A stretch of 64,000 nucleotides of DNA from Sphingobium limneticum (lineage in GTDB: Bacteria; Pseudomonadota; Alphaproteobacteria; Sphingomonadales; Sphingomonadaceae), in the NCBI RefSeq assembly GCF_008710155.1, contig NZ_VYPZ01000003.1:62001-126000 (forward strand), in the 5' to 3' direction. Each line of letters begins with the position of its first letter. The first letter of the stretch is position 1. Of this stretch, positions 34,625 through 43,782 are shown piece by piece. A program made the position numbers and the translations under genes. A model generated the notes under the pieces. The model did no database searches, was not told the origin of the DNA, and was given only the letters and a program-made list of their open reading frames with translations.

Positions 34625-36778
34625 TCAAGCAGCTTCCTCCAGCCCGGCAGGGGGCATATTGTGGCCGAGCAGGCGCAGCACATCGGCAGCGCACTCCACG
34701 ACGTTGGAACCCGGCCCATAAATGCCCTGAACCCCGGCGTCACGAAGATAGTCGTAATCCTGCGGCGGGATGACGCCACCGGCGATCACCTTGATGTCGG
34801 TGCGCCCCTTTTCCCGCAGCCGATTGATGAGTTCGGGGATCAAGGTTTTGTGCCCCGCCGCAAGGCTGGACGCGCCCACTACATCGACGCCGCTGTCCAG
34901 CGCCAGCACCACCGTTTCCTCGGGCGTCTGGAACAAGGGGCCGGACACGACGTCGAACCCCAGATCGCCAAAGGCCGATGCGATGATGTTGGCGCCCCGG
35001 TCGTGGCCATCCTGTCCCATTTTTGCGACGAGCAATTTGGGTTTACGACCGAGGCGCCGTTCGACGGCCTGCACGCCGTCGAGAACCTGTTGCCAGCGAC
35101 TGTCGCCGGCATAGGGCGCCGCATAGACGCCCTTCACCGGCGTCGGCTGCGTGCCGTAGCGCTGGAAACTATCCTCCATGGCGGAGGAGATTTCGCCCAG
35201 CGTGGCGCGGGCGCGCGCCGCTTCCACCGCATGAGCCAGAAGGTTTGTCTCGATCGATTGCGGCGCGGCGGCGGCATCGCGCAGCGCCTGCAACGCGGCC
35301 TGACACTTTTCCTCGTCACGCTCCGCCTTGACCCGGTTGATGCGGGCGATCTGCGCCTCGCGCACCTTGGCATTGTCGATATCCAGTGTTTCCAGCAAAT
35401 CCTCGTTCGCCAGCCGATATTTGTTGACGCCCACGATCACGTCTTCGGCGCGATCGACCCGCGCCTGCCGCGCTGCTGCTGCCGTTTCGATCATCGCCTT
35501 GGGCCATCCCGCCGCCACGGCCTTCGCCATGCCGCCTTCGCTTTCGACCCGGTCGATAATCTCCTGCGCGGCGTCCACCAGTTGCTGCGTCAGGCTCTCT
35601 ACATAGTAACTGCCACCCAGCGGATCGACGACATTGCACATGCCCGTCTCTTCCTGAATGACGATCTGGGTGTTGCGCGCAATCCGGGCGGAAAAATCCG
35701 TCGGCAGCGCGATCGCCTCGTCCAGGGCATTGGTGTGCAGCGACTGCGTGCCCCCAAGCATCGCGGCCATCGCCTCGATCGTGGTGCGCATGACGTTGTT
35801 ATACGGATCCTGCTCGGTCAGCGATACGCCGCTGGTCTGGCAATGGGTGCGCAGCATCTTGCTGCGCTCGCTCTGAGCGCCCAGCTTGGTCATGGCGCGG
35901 TGCCACAGCACGCGGGCGGCGCGCAGCTTGGCGATCTCCATGAAGAAATTCATGCCGATCGCAAAAAAGAAGCTCAACCGCCCGGCAAAATTGTCGATGT
36001 CCAGCCCGCTTGCCATGCCATAGCGCGCATATTCGATGCCGTCGGCGATGGTGAAGGCCAGTTCCTGCACCTGCGTCGCGCCCGCTTCCTGCATATGATA
36101 GCCGGAAATGGAGATGCTGTTGAACTTGGGCATTTCCCGCGACGTATAGCCGAAAATGTCGCTGATGATCCGCATGGAGGGTTCGGGCGGGTAGATATAG
36201 GTGTTGCGGACCATGAACTCCTTGAGAATGTCGTTCTGGACCGTCCCGTCGAGCAGCTTGCGATCGACCCCCTGTTCCTCGCCCGCGACGATGAAGAAGG
36301 CCAGCACCGGGATGATCGCGCCGTTCATGGTCATGCTGACCGACATCTTGTCGAGCGGAATGCCGTCGAACAGGATCTTCATATCCTCGATCGTGTCGAT
36401 CGCCACGCCCGCCTTGCCCACGTCGCCCGTCACGCGGGGATGGTCGCTGTCATAACCGCGATGGGTGGCCAGGTCGAACGCGACGGACAGCCCTTTCTGC
36501 CCGGCCGCCAGATTGCGGCGATAGAATGCGTTGGATTCCTCCGCCGTCGAAAAGCCCGCATATTGCCGCACGGTCCATGGCCGCCCCGCATACATGGAGG
36601 CGCGCACGCCCCGCGTGAACGGCGCGAAGCCCGGCAGGCCCGGATCGACGGTCACATCCTCGGCCGTATAGAGCGGCTTCACCTGAATACCTTCGGGGGT
36701 ATCCCAGTTCAGATCCTTGCCCTTCACTTCCTTGGCGGCAGCGGCGGCCCACTGGTCCAATGTCGGCTTGTCGGTCAT
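34625..36778 (-). CDS. scpA: Methylmalonyl-CoA mutase
   Basis: 717 residues: a TIM-barrel mutase domain ([17 protein letters not shown] is the family signature) joined to a C-terminal cobalamin-binding domain with DGHDRG, B12-ligand His592. It is the single-chain (homodimeric) form that converts (R)-methylmalonyl-CoA to succinyl-CoA using adenosylcobalamin. The ATG at 36778 has AGGA at good spacing; the frame is open to 36796. A meaB-type chaperone is not seen within the window. Confidence 0.96.
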   Translation of the reverse strand: MTDKPTLDQWAAAAAKEVKGKDLNWDTPEGIQVKPLYTAEDVTVDPGLPGFAPFTRGVRASMYAGRPWTVRQYAGFSTAEESNAFYRRNLAAGQKGLSVAFDLATHRGYDSDHPRVTGDVGKAGVAIDTIEDMKILFDGIPLDKMSVSMTMNGAIIPVLAFFIVAGEEQGVDRKLLDGTVQNDILKEFMVRNTYIYPPEPSMRIISDIFGYTSREMPKFNSISISGYHMQEAGATQVQELAFTIADGIEYARYGMASGLDIDNFAGRLSFFFAIGMNFFMEIAKLRAARVLWHRAMTKLGAQSERSKMLRTHCQTSGVSLTEQDPYNNVMRTTIEAMAAMLGGTQSLHTNALDEAIALPTDFSARIARNTQIVIQEETGMCNVVDPLGGSYYVESLTQQLVDAAQEIIDRVESEGGMAKAVAAGWPKAMIETAAAARQARVDRAEDVIVGVNKYRLANEDLLETLDIDNAKVREAQIARINRVKAERDEEKCQAALQALRDAAAAPQSIETNLLAHAVEAARARATLGEISSAMEDSFQRYGTQPTPVKGVYAAPYAGDSRWQQVLDGVQAVERRLGRKPKLLVAKMGQDGHDRGANIIASAFGDLGFDVVSGPLFQTPEETVVLALDSGVDVVGASSLAAGHKTLIPELINRLREKGRTDIKVIAGGVIPPQDYDYLRDAGVQGIYGPGSNVVECAADVLRLLGHNMPPAGLEEAA

Positions 36779-36797
36779 AACTATCATCCTACCCATT

Positions 36798-36881
36798 CGT
36801 CATGCCAGACTTGATCCGGCATCCCGCTTCTTCTGCGAGCGGGACGAAAACAGCGGGCCCCGGATCAAGTCCGGGGTGACG
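36798..36881. repeat. REP-like composite palindrome, family B
   Basis: CGTCATGCCAGACTTGATCC opens the element and GGATCAAGTCCGGGGTGACG closes it, so the two ends are inverted copies around a GCGGG-rich loop. Lies between mce and the mutase gene. Confidence 0.85.
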
Positions 36882-36885
36882 AAAT

Positions 36886-37323
36886 TCAGTGCGCCTCTTT
36901 CAGCGTTTCCATGATCTCGGTCAGCACCCCGTTCATATCCCTGGGGTGCACGAAAAAGATTGGCGTGCCATGCGCACCGATACGCGGTTCGCCCAGCACC
37001 CTCTTGCCCAACTTCTCGAACCAGGCCTTGGCTGCATGAATGTCCGGCACTTCGTAGCACATATGGTGCTGTCCACCGGCCGGGTTCTTGGCGATGAAGC
37101 CATGGATGGGCGAGTTTTCGCCCAGCGGCTCGATCAGCTCGATCTGCGTGCCATGGGTGCCATTTTCACCCGGCGTATCGACGAAACACACCTTCACCCC
37201 CTGCGCGGGCAGGTCGAACGGTTCATGCACGATCGCCGCGCCCATCACGTCGCGATAATAGGCAAGGCTCGCCTCCAGCGAAGGCGTCGCGATCCCGATA
37301 TGGTTGAGACGGCCGAGTTTCAT
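36886..37323 (-). CDS. mce: Methylmalonyl-CoA epimerase
   Basis: 145 residues of the glyoxalase/VOC fold. LNHIGIATPSLEASLAYYRDVMG opens the first module; GGQHHMCYEVPDI and the C-terminal PRDMNGVLTEIME carry metal ligands of the family. It interconverts (S)- and (R)-methylmalonyl-CoA, linking PccAB to the mutase. The ATG at 37323 has AGGA seven nt before it; a GTG one codon earlier also exists. Family B repeats flank it on both sides. Confidence 0.93.
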   Translation of the reverse strand: MKLGRLNHIGIATPSLEASLAYYRDVMGAAIVHEPFDLPAQGVKVCFVDTPGENGTHGTQIELIEPLGENSPIHGFIAKNPAGGQHHMCYEVPDIHAAKAWFEKLGKRVLGEPRIGAHGTPIFFVHPRDMNGVLTEIMETLKEAH

Positions 37324-37339
37324 CACTTCATCCTATCCT

Positions 37340-37428
37340 CGTCATTCCCGCGCAGGCGGGAATCCATCTCCCAAGCCATCTCCAAGGGTGAGGTCTGGAG
37401 ATGGATCCCCGTCTTCACGGGGATGACG
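37340..37428. repeat. REP-like composite palindrome, family B
   Basis: CGTCATTCCCGCGCAGGCGGGAAT opens with a hairpin, GGAGATGGATCCCCGTCTTC / ACGGGGATGACG closes, and CCATCTCC/GGAGATGG pair in the middle. It sits between pccB and mce. Confidence 0.75.
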
Positions 37429-37435
37429 TCATTGC

Positions 37436-38968
37436 TCAAAGCGGAATATTGTCATGCTTCTTCCACGGGTTCTCCAGCGCTTTGTTCTTGAGCTTGCGCA
37501 GGCCCAGCGCAATCCGCTTCCGCGTCGAATGCGGCTGGATCACCTCGTCGATGAAGCCCTTGCTCGCCGCGACGAACGGGTTGGCGAAGCGGTCCTCATA
37601 TTCCTTGGTCTTCTCGGCGATCTCGTCCGCCGTCTTGCCCCGGAAAATGATCTCCACCGCGCCCTTCGCGCCCATTACCGCGATTTCCGCGGTCGGCCAG
37701 GCATAGTTCAAATCGCCGCGCAGATGCTTTGAACTCATGACGTCATAGGCGCCGCCATAGGCCTTGCGCGTGATGACGGTGATTTTGGGCACGGTCGCTT
37801 CGGCATAGGCGAACAGCAGTTTCGCGCCATGCTTGATGATGCCGCTATGTTCCTGCGCCGTCCCCGGCAGGAAGCCCGGCACGTCCACGAAGGTCACGAT
37901 CGGTATCTCGAACGCGTCGCAGAAGCGCACGAACCGCCCCGCCTTCTTGGACGAATTAATGTCCAGCACCCCTGCCAGCACCATCGGCTGGTTGGCGATG
38001 ATGCCCACCGTCTTGCCCTCGACCCGGCCGAAGCCGCACAGGATATTCCCGGCATGGGCGGGCTGCACTTCGAAGAAATCGCCCTCGTCCACCACCTTGC
38101 GGATCAGTTCGTGCATATCATAGGGCTGGTTGGCATTGGCCGGGATCAGCGTGTCCAGGCTCGGTTCGATCCGGTCCCACGGGTCCGCGCTCGGCCGTTC
38201 GGGCACCGGCTCTTTGTTGGACGCGGGCAGGAAGTCCACGAAATCGCGGGTCGCCAGCAAAGCCTCGATATCATTTTCGAACGCCACGTCCGCCACGCCG
38301 GACTTGGTCGTATGCGTCACCGCGCCGCCCAGTTCCTCCTGCGTGACGACTTCGTTCGTCACCGTCTTGACCACATCCGGCCCGGTCACGAACATGAAGC
38401 TGCTGTCCTTCACCATGAAGATGAAGTCGGTCATGGCGGGTGAATAGACCGCCCCGCCCGCGCATGGCCCCATGATGACGCTGATCTGCGGCACCACGCC
38501 GCTGGCCAGCACATTGCGCTGGAAAATCTCGGCATAGCCCGCCAGCGACGCGACGCCTTCCTGAATGCGCGCGCCGCCGCTGTCATTCAGGCCGATGACC
38601 GGCGCGCCGACCTTCAGCGCCATATCCATGATCTTGCAGATCTTCATCGCGTGCCGTTCCGACACCGCGCCGCCATAGACGGTGAAATCCTGGCTGAACA
38701 CGAACACCAGCCGGCCGTTGATCGTGCCCGATCCGGTGACGACCCCGTCGCCCGGAATATGCTGCGCATTCATGTCGAAATCGACGCAATTATGCTCGAC
38801 ATACATGTCCAGCTCTTCGAAGCTGTCCTCGTCCAGCAGCACGTCCAACCGCTCCCGCGCGGTCAGCTTGCCCTTTCCGTGCTGGGCGTCGATCCGCCGC
38901 TGTCCGCCGCCAAGGCGCGCAGCCTCCCGCTTGGCTTCCAGCTGTTCGATGATGGCGAGCTTCGACAT
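37436..38968 (-). CDS. pccB: Propionyl-CoA carboxylase beta subunit
   Basis: 510 residues, the normal carboxyltransferase length. The two crotonase-like halves show [22 protein letters not shown], the oxyanion-type [21 protein letters not shown] and, in the second half, [36 protein letters not shown]. It transfers carboxyl from biotin to propionyl-CoA. First gene of the minus-strand propionate module and divergent from the PccR-like regulator, whose likely sites lie in the 191-bp gap. Confidence 0.96.
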   Translation of the reverse strand: MSKLAIIEQLEAKREAARLGGGQRRIDAQHGKGKLTARERLDVLLDEDSFEELDMYVEHNCVDFDMNAQHIPGDGVVTGSGTINGRLVFVFSQDFTVYGGAVSERHAMKICKIMDMALKVGAPVIGLNDSGGARIQEGVASLAGYAEIFQRNVLASGVVPQISVIMGPCAGGAVYSPAMTDFIFMVKDSSFMFVTGPDVVKTVTNEVVTQEELGGAVTHTTKSGVADVAFENDIEALLATRDFVDFLPASNKEPVPERPSADPWDRIEPSLDTLIPANANQPYDMHELIRKVVDEGDFFEVQPAHAGNILCGFGRVEGKTVGIIANQPMVLAGVLDINSSKKAGRFVRFCDAFEIPIVTFVDVPGFLPGTAQEHSGIIKHGAKLLFAYAEATVPKITVITRKAYGGAYDVMSSKHLRGDLNYAWPTAEIAVMGAKGAVEIIFRGKTADEIAEKTKEYEDRFANPFVAASKGFIDEVIQPHSTRKRIALGLRKLKNKALENPWKKHDNIPL

Positions 38969-39033
38969 TCCTACATCTCTCCCATGTGCGGCAGCGGCCG
39001 CCTTGCCCTTCCCCTACCCAGCCCCAAGCCCAG

Positions 39034-39080
39034 TTCGCAAATGTAAATTTGCTAATTTGCAAATCGCGACTTCGCAAATT
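39034..39080. promoter_or_regulatory. Cluster of PccR/ScfR-type operator sites
   Basis: The gap between pccB and its divergent regulator holds TTCGCAAA (39034-39041), AATTTGC (39046-39052), the perfect palindrome ATTTGCAAAT (39055-39064) and TTCGCAAA (39071-39078). From memory, PccR of Rhodobacter and the related RamB/ScfR proteins bind TTTGCAAA repeats. Divergent layout and AT-rich content in a GC-rich genome support an operator for both directions. Confidence 0.7.
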
Positions 39081-39102
39081 AGGAACGGAGTTCAGCGCCG
39101 TT

Positions 39103-39131
39103 CCGGACTCCGGCGAAGGCCGGGGTCCAGT
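39103..39131. repeat. Single REP-like unit, family A
   Basis: CCGGACTCCGGCGAAGGCC followed by GGGGTCCAGT is a half copy of the family A element at 16786-16855. It lies between the operator cluster and the regulator start. Confidence 0.65.
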
Positions 39132-39159
39132 AATCGAACGCGCAGGCAGGGAAGACTAT

Positions 39160-40575
39160 ATGGCACGCGGCAACCGCATCTTCGCAGGTCCTCGCCTGCG
39201 CCAGCTTCGTCTGGACCATCGGATGGACCAGGCGACGATGGCGCAGGCACTGGGCATATCCGTATCCTATCTTTCGCAGATGGAAAATGACGATCGTCCC
39301 CTGACTGCCAAGGTCAAGGCCGCGCTCGCCAGCGCCTTCCCCACCGACTGGGCCAGTTTCGATAGCCGGGAGGAGGAGCAGCTCCTAGGCGCCTTCACCT
39401 ATGCGCTGGGCCATCCCGAACTGCCGGGGAACCAGATGGAGCCGGAGCGGATCGAGAAACTGCACCTGCAATTCCCCGAATTCGCGGCGCGCTATGTCGA
39501 TCTCTACAATGCGCATATGCGTGCCAACGAACGCATCAACATGATCGAGGAGGCGATCGCCAACGATCATGAGGTGCAGGCCCGCCTTCCATGGGAAGCC
39601 GCCCGCGACTGGTTCCATGAGGCCGGCAACTATGTCCACGCGCTCGACTGCCTGGCCGAGGAGATGGCGGAAAGCTTCACCCAGGGGCAGGTGCTGGACG
39701 AAGGCATGCTGGTGGAGGCGCTGGCCCGTCGCCATGGCATCGAGACGTTGATCGCCGATACCCCCGACAGCGCGCTGCGGGCCTATCGCCCGGCGGAACG
39801 CAAGCTGTTCATCAACGCGGCGCTGCCGACCGAAAGCCGCAAGTTCATGCTCGCCCATCAATTGATGATGCTGGAGGGGCAGGCGGTGATCGCCGACGTG
39901 GTGAAGAAAGCCGCCCTGCCGGTTCCCGGCGCCGACCGATTGCTGGCGATCGGCCTTGGCAATTATGCGGCGGGCGCGCTGCTGCTGCCCTATGCCGCCT
40001 TTCGCGAAGCGGCGCGGACGATGCGCCACGATATCGATCGGATCGCCCGGACTTTCGGCGTCAGCTTCGAACAGGCCTGCCATCGCCTCTCCACGCTGCA
40101 ACGGCCCGGCCTGCGGGGCATCCCCTTCTTTTTCTGTCGCGTCGACATGGCCGGTAACATCACCAAGCGCCACAGCGCCACCCGCCTGCAATTCGCCCGC
40201 TTCGGCGGCGCCTGCCCGCTCTGGAACGTTCATGAGGCAGTGGCCGTCCCCGACCGCATCAACGTCCAGCTCGGCGAAACGCCCGACGGCGTGCGCTATG
40301 TGTCCATGGCCAAGGGGTTGGTGAAACCCTCGGGCAGCTACAAGCGCACCCCGCGCCGCTATGCCGTGGTGCTGGGCTGCGAAGTCGCCCATGCCGCCAA
40401 CTTCGTCTATGCCGATGGCCTGCATCTGGCGGAGGAAGGCGCAGCGACCCCGATCGGCATCACTTGCCGCCTGTGCCCCCGCCAAAGCTGTGACCAGCGC
40501 GCCTTCCCGCCGGCCGACCGCCCCATCCATGTCGACCCGGACAATCGCCAGATCGTGCCTTACTGGATCGGGTGA
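39160..40575 (+). CDS. Short-chain fatty acyl regulator, ScfR/PccR family
   Basis: 471 residues from the ATG at 39160 (AGGGA upstream). Residues about 8-65 form an XRE-type helix-turn-helix (RLRQLRLDHRMDQATMAQALG, SYLSQMENDDRP), followed by an ImmA/IrrE-like region (FMLAHQLMMLEG) and a C-terminal DUF2083 domain with ITCRLCPRQSCDQRAFPP. This is the ScfR (RamB/PccR/PrpC-regulator) family, which senses short-chain acyl-CoA and controls propionate or glyoxylate genes. Divergent from pccB, it is very probably the regulator of the module (PccR-like). Its end overlaps the next, convergent gene by 16 bp. Confidence 0.9.
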   Translation: MARGNRIFAGPRLRQLRLDHRMDQATMAQALGISVSYLSQMENDDRPLTAKVKAALASAFPTDWASFDSREEEQLLGAFTYALGHPELPGNQMEPERIEKLHLQFPEFAARYVDLYNAHMRANERINMIEEAIANDHEVQARLPWEAARDWFHEAGNYVHALDCLAEEMAESFTQGQVLDEGMLVEALARRHGIETLIADTPDSALRAYRPAERKLFINAALPTESRKFMLAHQLMMLEGQAVIADVVKKAALPVPGADRLLAIGLGNYAAGALLLPYAAFREAARTMRHDIDRIARTFGVSFEQACHRLSTLQRPGLRGIPFFFCRVDMAGNITKRHSATRLQFARFGGACPLWNVHEAVAVPDRINVQLGETPDGVRYVSMAKGLVKPSGSYKRTPRRYAVVLGCEVAHAANFVYADGLHLAEEGAATPIGITCRLCPRQSCDQRAFPPADRPIHVDPDNRQIVPYWIG

Positions 40576-41720
40576 GAAGCATCCGGCGCGGCCTCGTCTT
40601 TCGGCAGAGCGGCAGGCGGGCCGGTCAGGTCCAGCACTTCATAGCCGCCGATGGCATAACGGCGGCGAATCAGGCTTCCATTACCCTGCGAATAGGCACT
40701 CCGGCGCGTAAAACGTTCGACACGATATCGCCCTTGGCCTGCCCCGGATTCATCGACTACCGAGGAGTATCGACGCGCCGCAACCTGCGCCAGCGCCGGC
40801 GCTGCCCATTGCGCGTTTGTGGAACCTCGCAAAATCTCGACATCGTCCGTTTGCCCGTCAGGCCGGATCCAAAAGCCGATGTCCGCCCATGCGGTGGGAT
40901 CGAAATCGGATCCCGTTCTCTGTACCGCAGTCGTCAGATCGAACTTGCCCGCGATTGCGTTCACCGCTTCTGTCACACTCTTCTCATAGGTCGGAGAGAG
41001 GATCAGGACAGGTTCCGGGCCTTGTGGGCCGATCGCGGCCAACATCTTGTCGATTTCCTTTCCATCCGCCTTGCGGGCCGCAATTCGTAGGCGAAGCACT
41101 TGTAAAGCGGTCCTGAAACCGGGTTGCTGCGCCAATGGCCGTCTTTCCAGTTCAGCCAGTTTGGCCGCGACCTCCTGATTACGCCCCATGGCATTGAGCA
41201 GCCATATCCGTTTCATCCCAGCCAGCATGGCGGTACGGTCCTGCCCAGCCGTCAATGAGGATGTCTCCACACCACGAAAGGTAATCTCAGCCTGCCGATA
41301 ATTGTCGATCTTCATCCACATATCGCCCAAAGCCGTCGATGCGCTAATGTTCGCCACATCGTCAGCGGGCAAATAATTGCGTAGCGTCTGCACCTGATTA
41401 CGCACCGCACGTTGATAGTTATTCCTGTCGCCATCGTGCAGGGCGACGGTAGCATAGGCTTCATAAATGGCCGCAACGGCGCGGGGCGCTTCGGCGGCAT
41501 GCCGCTTGTTTCTCGCCGCCGCCGCCGCCAACAGCTTCTTGGCAGCCAGATACGCCCCATCGCGGAAATCGACCTCTGCCAGCGCGATCGTGGCCTGCGC
41601 ATCGCGCAACGGTGTGCAGCCACCTTTTGCGCATTCAGCCTGGACTTCCCTCAAACGTTGTCCCGTCACGACAATATCGCTGGGAAACTGTAAGAAAAGC
41701 AAAAGGCCGATCATCTGCAT
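40560..41720 (-). CDS. Exported protein of unknown function
   Basis: 386 residues, not recognised. A short hydrophobic start (MQMIGLLLFLQF) suggests export, followed by DIVVTGQR. Residues of about 40-230 are helical and TPR-like (repeated A-rich helices such as YLAAKKLLAAAAARN and NYRQAEITFRGVE). The C-terminal third, with IGFWIRPDGQTDDVEILRGS, looks like a TonB-C-type beta-alpha-beta domain, which suggests a periplasmic role. Start ATG 41720 (a GTG precedes it). It overlaps the regulator gene tail to tail, and has no clear operon partner. Confidence 0.7.
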   Translation of the reverse strand: MQMIGLLLFLQFPSDIVVTGQRLREVQAECAKGGCTPLRDAQATIALAEVDFRDGAYLAAKKLLAAAAARNKRHAAEAPRAVAAIYEAYATVALHDGDRNNYQRAVRNQVQTLRNYLPADDVANISASTALGDMWMKIDNYRQAEITFRGVETSSLTAGQDRTAMLAGMKRIWLLNAMGRNQEVAAKLAELERRPLAQQPGFRTALQVLRLRIAARKADGKEIDKMLAAIGPQGPEPVLILSPTYEKSVTEAVNAIAGKFDLTTAVQRTGSDFDPTAWADIGFWIRPDGQTDDVEILRGSTNAQWAAPALAQVAARRYSSVVDESGAGQGRYRVERFTRRSAYSQGNGSLIRRRYAIGGYEVLDLTGPPAALPKDEAAPDASHPIQ

Positions 41721-41779
41721 CACTCCATCAGTCTATTGGAAGACTGTATGATGCGCAGAGGCAGGACAAGGAGAAATGT

Positions 41780-42676
41780 CTATCCATCGATGACCATCGC
41801 CTCATCCAGGAAATCCAGAAAAACCCGCACCCGCGCCGCGGCGCGATCCTCCGCGGCGTAGAGGGCGTGGATATCCTCGCCGTCGCCAGCATTATAATCG
41901 GCCAGCACCTCGACCAGCCGCCCCTCGCGCAGGTCGCGCGCGACGTGGAAACGGCCATGTCGCGCAATCCCCGCGCCCGCGACCGCCATGTGCCGCACCA
42001 CCTCGCCCGAATTCCCGAAGAAGCGCCCCTGCGCCGGCCGCTGCACCAATTTCCCCTTCACCCGGAACGGCCAACTGTCCACCGACCGGCGGAAACTGAA
42101 GCGCAGGCAATCATGCGCCTCCAGATCGTCGGGGGTCGCCGGCGTCCCCCGTCGCGCCAGATAATCGGGACTTGCGACCAGTAGCATGCGGCTGTGCCCC
42201 AGCTTCTTGGCGCGCAGGCTGGTGTCGCGCAGCGGCCCGATGCGGATGGCGATGTCCGCCCGCTCCTCGACCAGGTCGATGATATCGTCCGTCAGCGTCA
42301 GGTCCACGTCTACCGCCGGATGACGTTCGCCGAACCGCGGCAGGATCGGGATCAGACACTCCATGCCGAACGAGGGCGAAGCGTTGATCCGCAGCAGCCC
42401 GCGCGGCCCTTCGCCCTCCATATGCAGGCTGCTTTCGGCGTCATGGATATCGCCGAATATCGCGGTCATCCGGTCGCGATAGACCTGGCCTTCCCGCGTC
42501 AGCGCCAGCGACCGGGTGGTCCGCCGCACTAGTGCCACGCCCAGTCGTTGCTCCAGGCGCGCGATCGACCGGCTGACCGCCGACGGGGTCAGGCGTAATG
42601 CCTTGGCTGCAGCGGCAAAGCTGCCCTCACCCGCCACCATCAGGAAAGTTTCGACGTCGCCGAACCGATTATCCAT
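41780..42676 (-). CDS. LysR-family transcriptional regulator
   Basis: 298 residues. The N-terminal winged HTH reads FLMVAGEGSFAAAAKALRLTPSAVSRSIARLEQRLGVAL, and the remaining part is a periplasmic-binding-protein-like effector domain. It belongs to the broad group with GlcA/DsdC-like 'LysR substrate-binding' regulators; effector unknown. Divergent from an SDR gene with 103 bp between them, and a 15-bp palindrome lies 10 bp before the ATG, so it probably controls itself and the SDR gene. Confidence 0.93.
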   Translation of the reverse strand: MDNRFGDVETFLMVAGEGSFAAAAKALRLTPSAVSRSIARLEQRLGVALVRRTTRSLALTREGQVYRDRMTAIFGDIHDAESSLHMEGEGPRGLLRINASPSFGMECLIPILPRFGERHPAVDVDLTLTDDIIDLVEERADIAIRIGPLRDTSLRAKKLGHSRMLLVASPDYLARRGTPATPDDLEAHDCLRFSFRRSVDSWPFRVKGKLVQRPAQGRFFGNSGEVVRHMAVAGAGIARHGRFHVARDLREGRLVEVLADYNAGDGEDIHALYAAEDRAAARVRVFLDFLDEAMVIDG

Positions 42677-42685
42677 GATTTCAAT

Positions 42686-42700
42686 TCACTTCTGAAGTGA
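42686..42700. promoter_or_regulatory. Palindromic operator between LysR and SDR genes
   Basis: TCACTTCTGAAGTGA is perfectly palindromic around its central T. It lies 10 bp upstream of the LysR ATG. LysR regulators bind dyads of this kind (T-N11-A type) to repress their own gene and activate the divergent one. Confidence 0.6.
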
Positions 42701-42779
42701 TGTCATTCCCTCTAATCATCAATAGGCAAATATCTATCTACCTGTCCAACTCGCTGTCTCATTCGAAAGGGAAAAGCTC

Positions 42780-43559
42780 ATGGACCTGAAACTCACCGGC
42801 AAAACCGCCATCGTCACCGGATCGACCGCCGGCATCGGCCTCGCCATCGCCAGGCGCCTCGCGCAGGAAGGCGTTGCCGTCACCATCACCGGGCGAACCC
42901 AAGCCAAGCTGGACGCCGCCGCCGCCGATATCGGCCTGCCCGTCAACGCGGTCTTGGCCGATCCCGCCACGGCCGAAGGCGCAGCCGCGTTGATTGCCGC
43001 CGCCCCCGCGACCGACATCCTCGTCAACAATCTGGGCATTTACGAAGCCAAGGATTTCGCCGATATCACCGACGAAGACTGGCATCGTCTGTTCGAAGTC
43101 AATGTGGTGAGCGGCGCCCGCCTTTCCCGCCATTATTTCCCCAGGATGCTGGAAAACAATTGGGGTCGCATCCTCTTCATCGCCAGCGAAAGCGGCCTGC
43201 TGCCCCCGGCCGAGATGATCCATTATGGCATGACCAAGTCGGCGCAACTGTCCATCTCGCGCGGCCTTGCCGAACATACGCGCGGCACCGGCGTCACGGT
43301 CAATTCCGTCCTGCCCGGCCCGACCCGGTCGGAAGGGATCGTCGATTTCATTCGCTCCGTGGTGGAAAACAAGGACGCGCCGGAAGCCGAGCGCGAAGCG
43401 GAATTCTTCACGAAGCTGCGCCCGCTCTCGCTCATCAAGCGCCTGATCGAGGCGGATGAGGTCGGCGCGATGGTCGCCTATCTCGCCAGCCCGCTCGCTG
43501 CGGCCACCAACGGCGCGGCCGTCCGGGTCGAAGGCGGCATGGTGCCGACGATCGCCTGA
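42780..43559 (+). CDS. Short-chain dehydrogenase/reductase
   Basis: 259 residues. Cofactor loop TGSTAGIG (13-20), NNLG at 83-86, catalytic Ser136/138 region, Tyr149 and Lys153 in HYGMTKSAQ make a complete classical SDR. The arginine at 39 (TGRT) suggests NADP(H). Substrate is unknown. It is read away from the LysR gene and followed by a repeat. Confidence 0.92.
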   Translation: MDLKLTGKTAIVTGSTAGIGLAIARRLAQEGVAVTITGRTQAKLDAAAADIGLPVNAVLADPATAEGAAALIAAAPATDILVNNLGIYEAKDFADITDEDWHRLFEVNVVSGARLSRHYFPRMLENNWGRILFIASESGLLPPAEMIHYGMTKSAQLSISRGLAEHTRGTGVTVNSVLPGPTRSEGIVDFIRSVVENKDAPEAEREAEFFTKLRPLSLIKRLIEADEVGAMVAYLASPLAAATNGAAVRVEGGMVPTIA

Positions 43560-43572
43560 ACCACGCTATTGC

Positions 43573-43714
43573 CGTTCGTCCTGAGTAGCTCCTTCGACTG
43601 CCTGCCAAGGCAGGCGCTCAGGACAGGCACTGAGCGAAATCGAAATGGCGTATCGAAAGATCAGTGTTTCGATATGGGTCTTCGACAAGCTCAGCCCCTA
43701 CTCAGCACGAATGG
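43573..43714. repeat. REP-like composite element, family C
   Basis: Opens CCGTTCGTCCTGAG (from 43572) and carries CTTCGACAAGCTCAG (43680-43694) in inverse orientation, ending GCACGAATGG. Several smaller hairpins (CTGCCTGCCAAGGCAGGC among them) lie inside. Same core as the repeats that frame the GIY-YIG gene at 59.1-59.5 kb. It fills the space between the SDR and dioxygenase genes. Confidence 0.7.
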
Positions 43715-43782
43715 AGCAGTGACGATCCGCCTTGTGGTAACTGGCCCTGTCGCTCGTCTCATGCCTCCATTAGAGGTATATG

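Noticed and set aside
34661..36814. A 717-codon plus-strand open frame opposite the mutase gene
   Set aside because: Antisense shadow of the methylmalonyl-CoA mutase, rich in His/Arg/Gly with no domain recognised.
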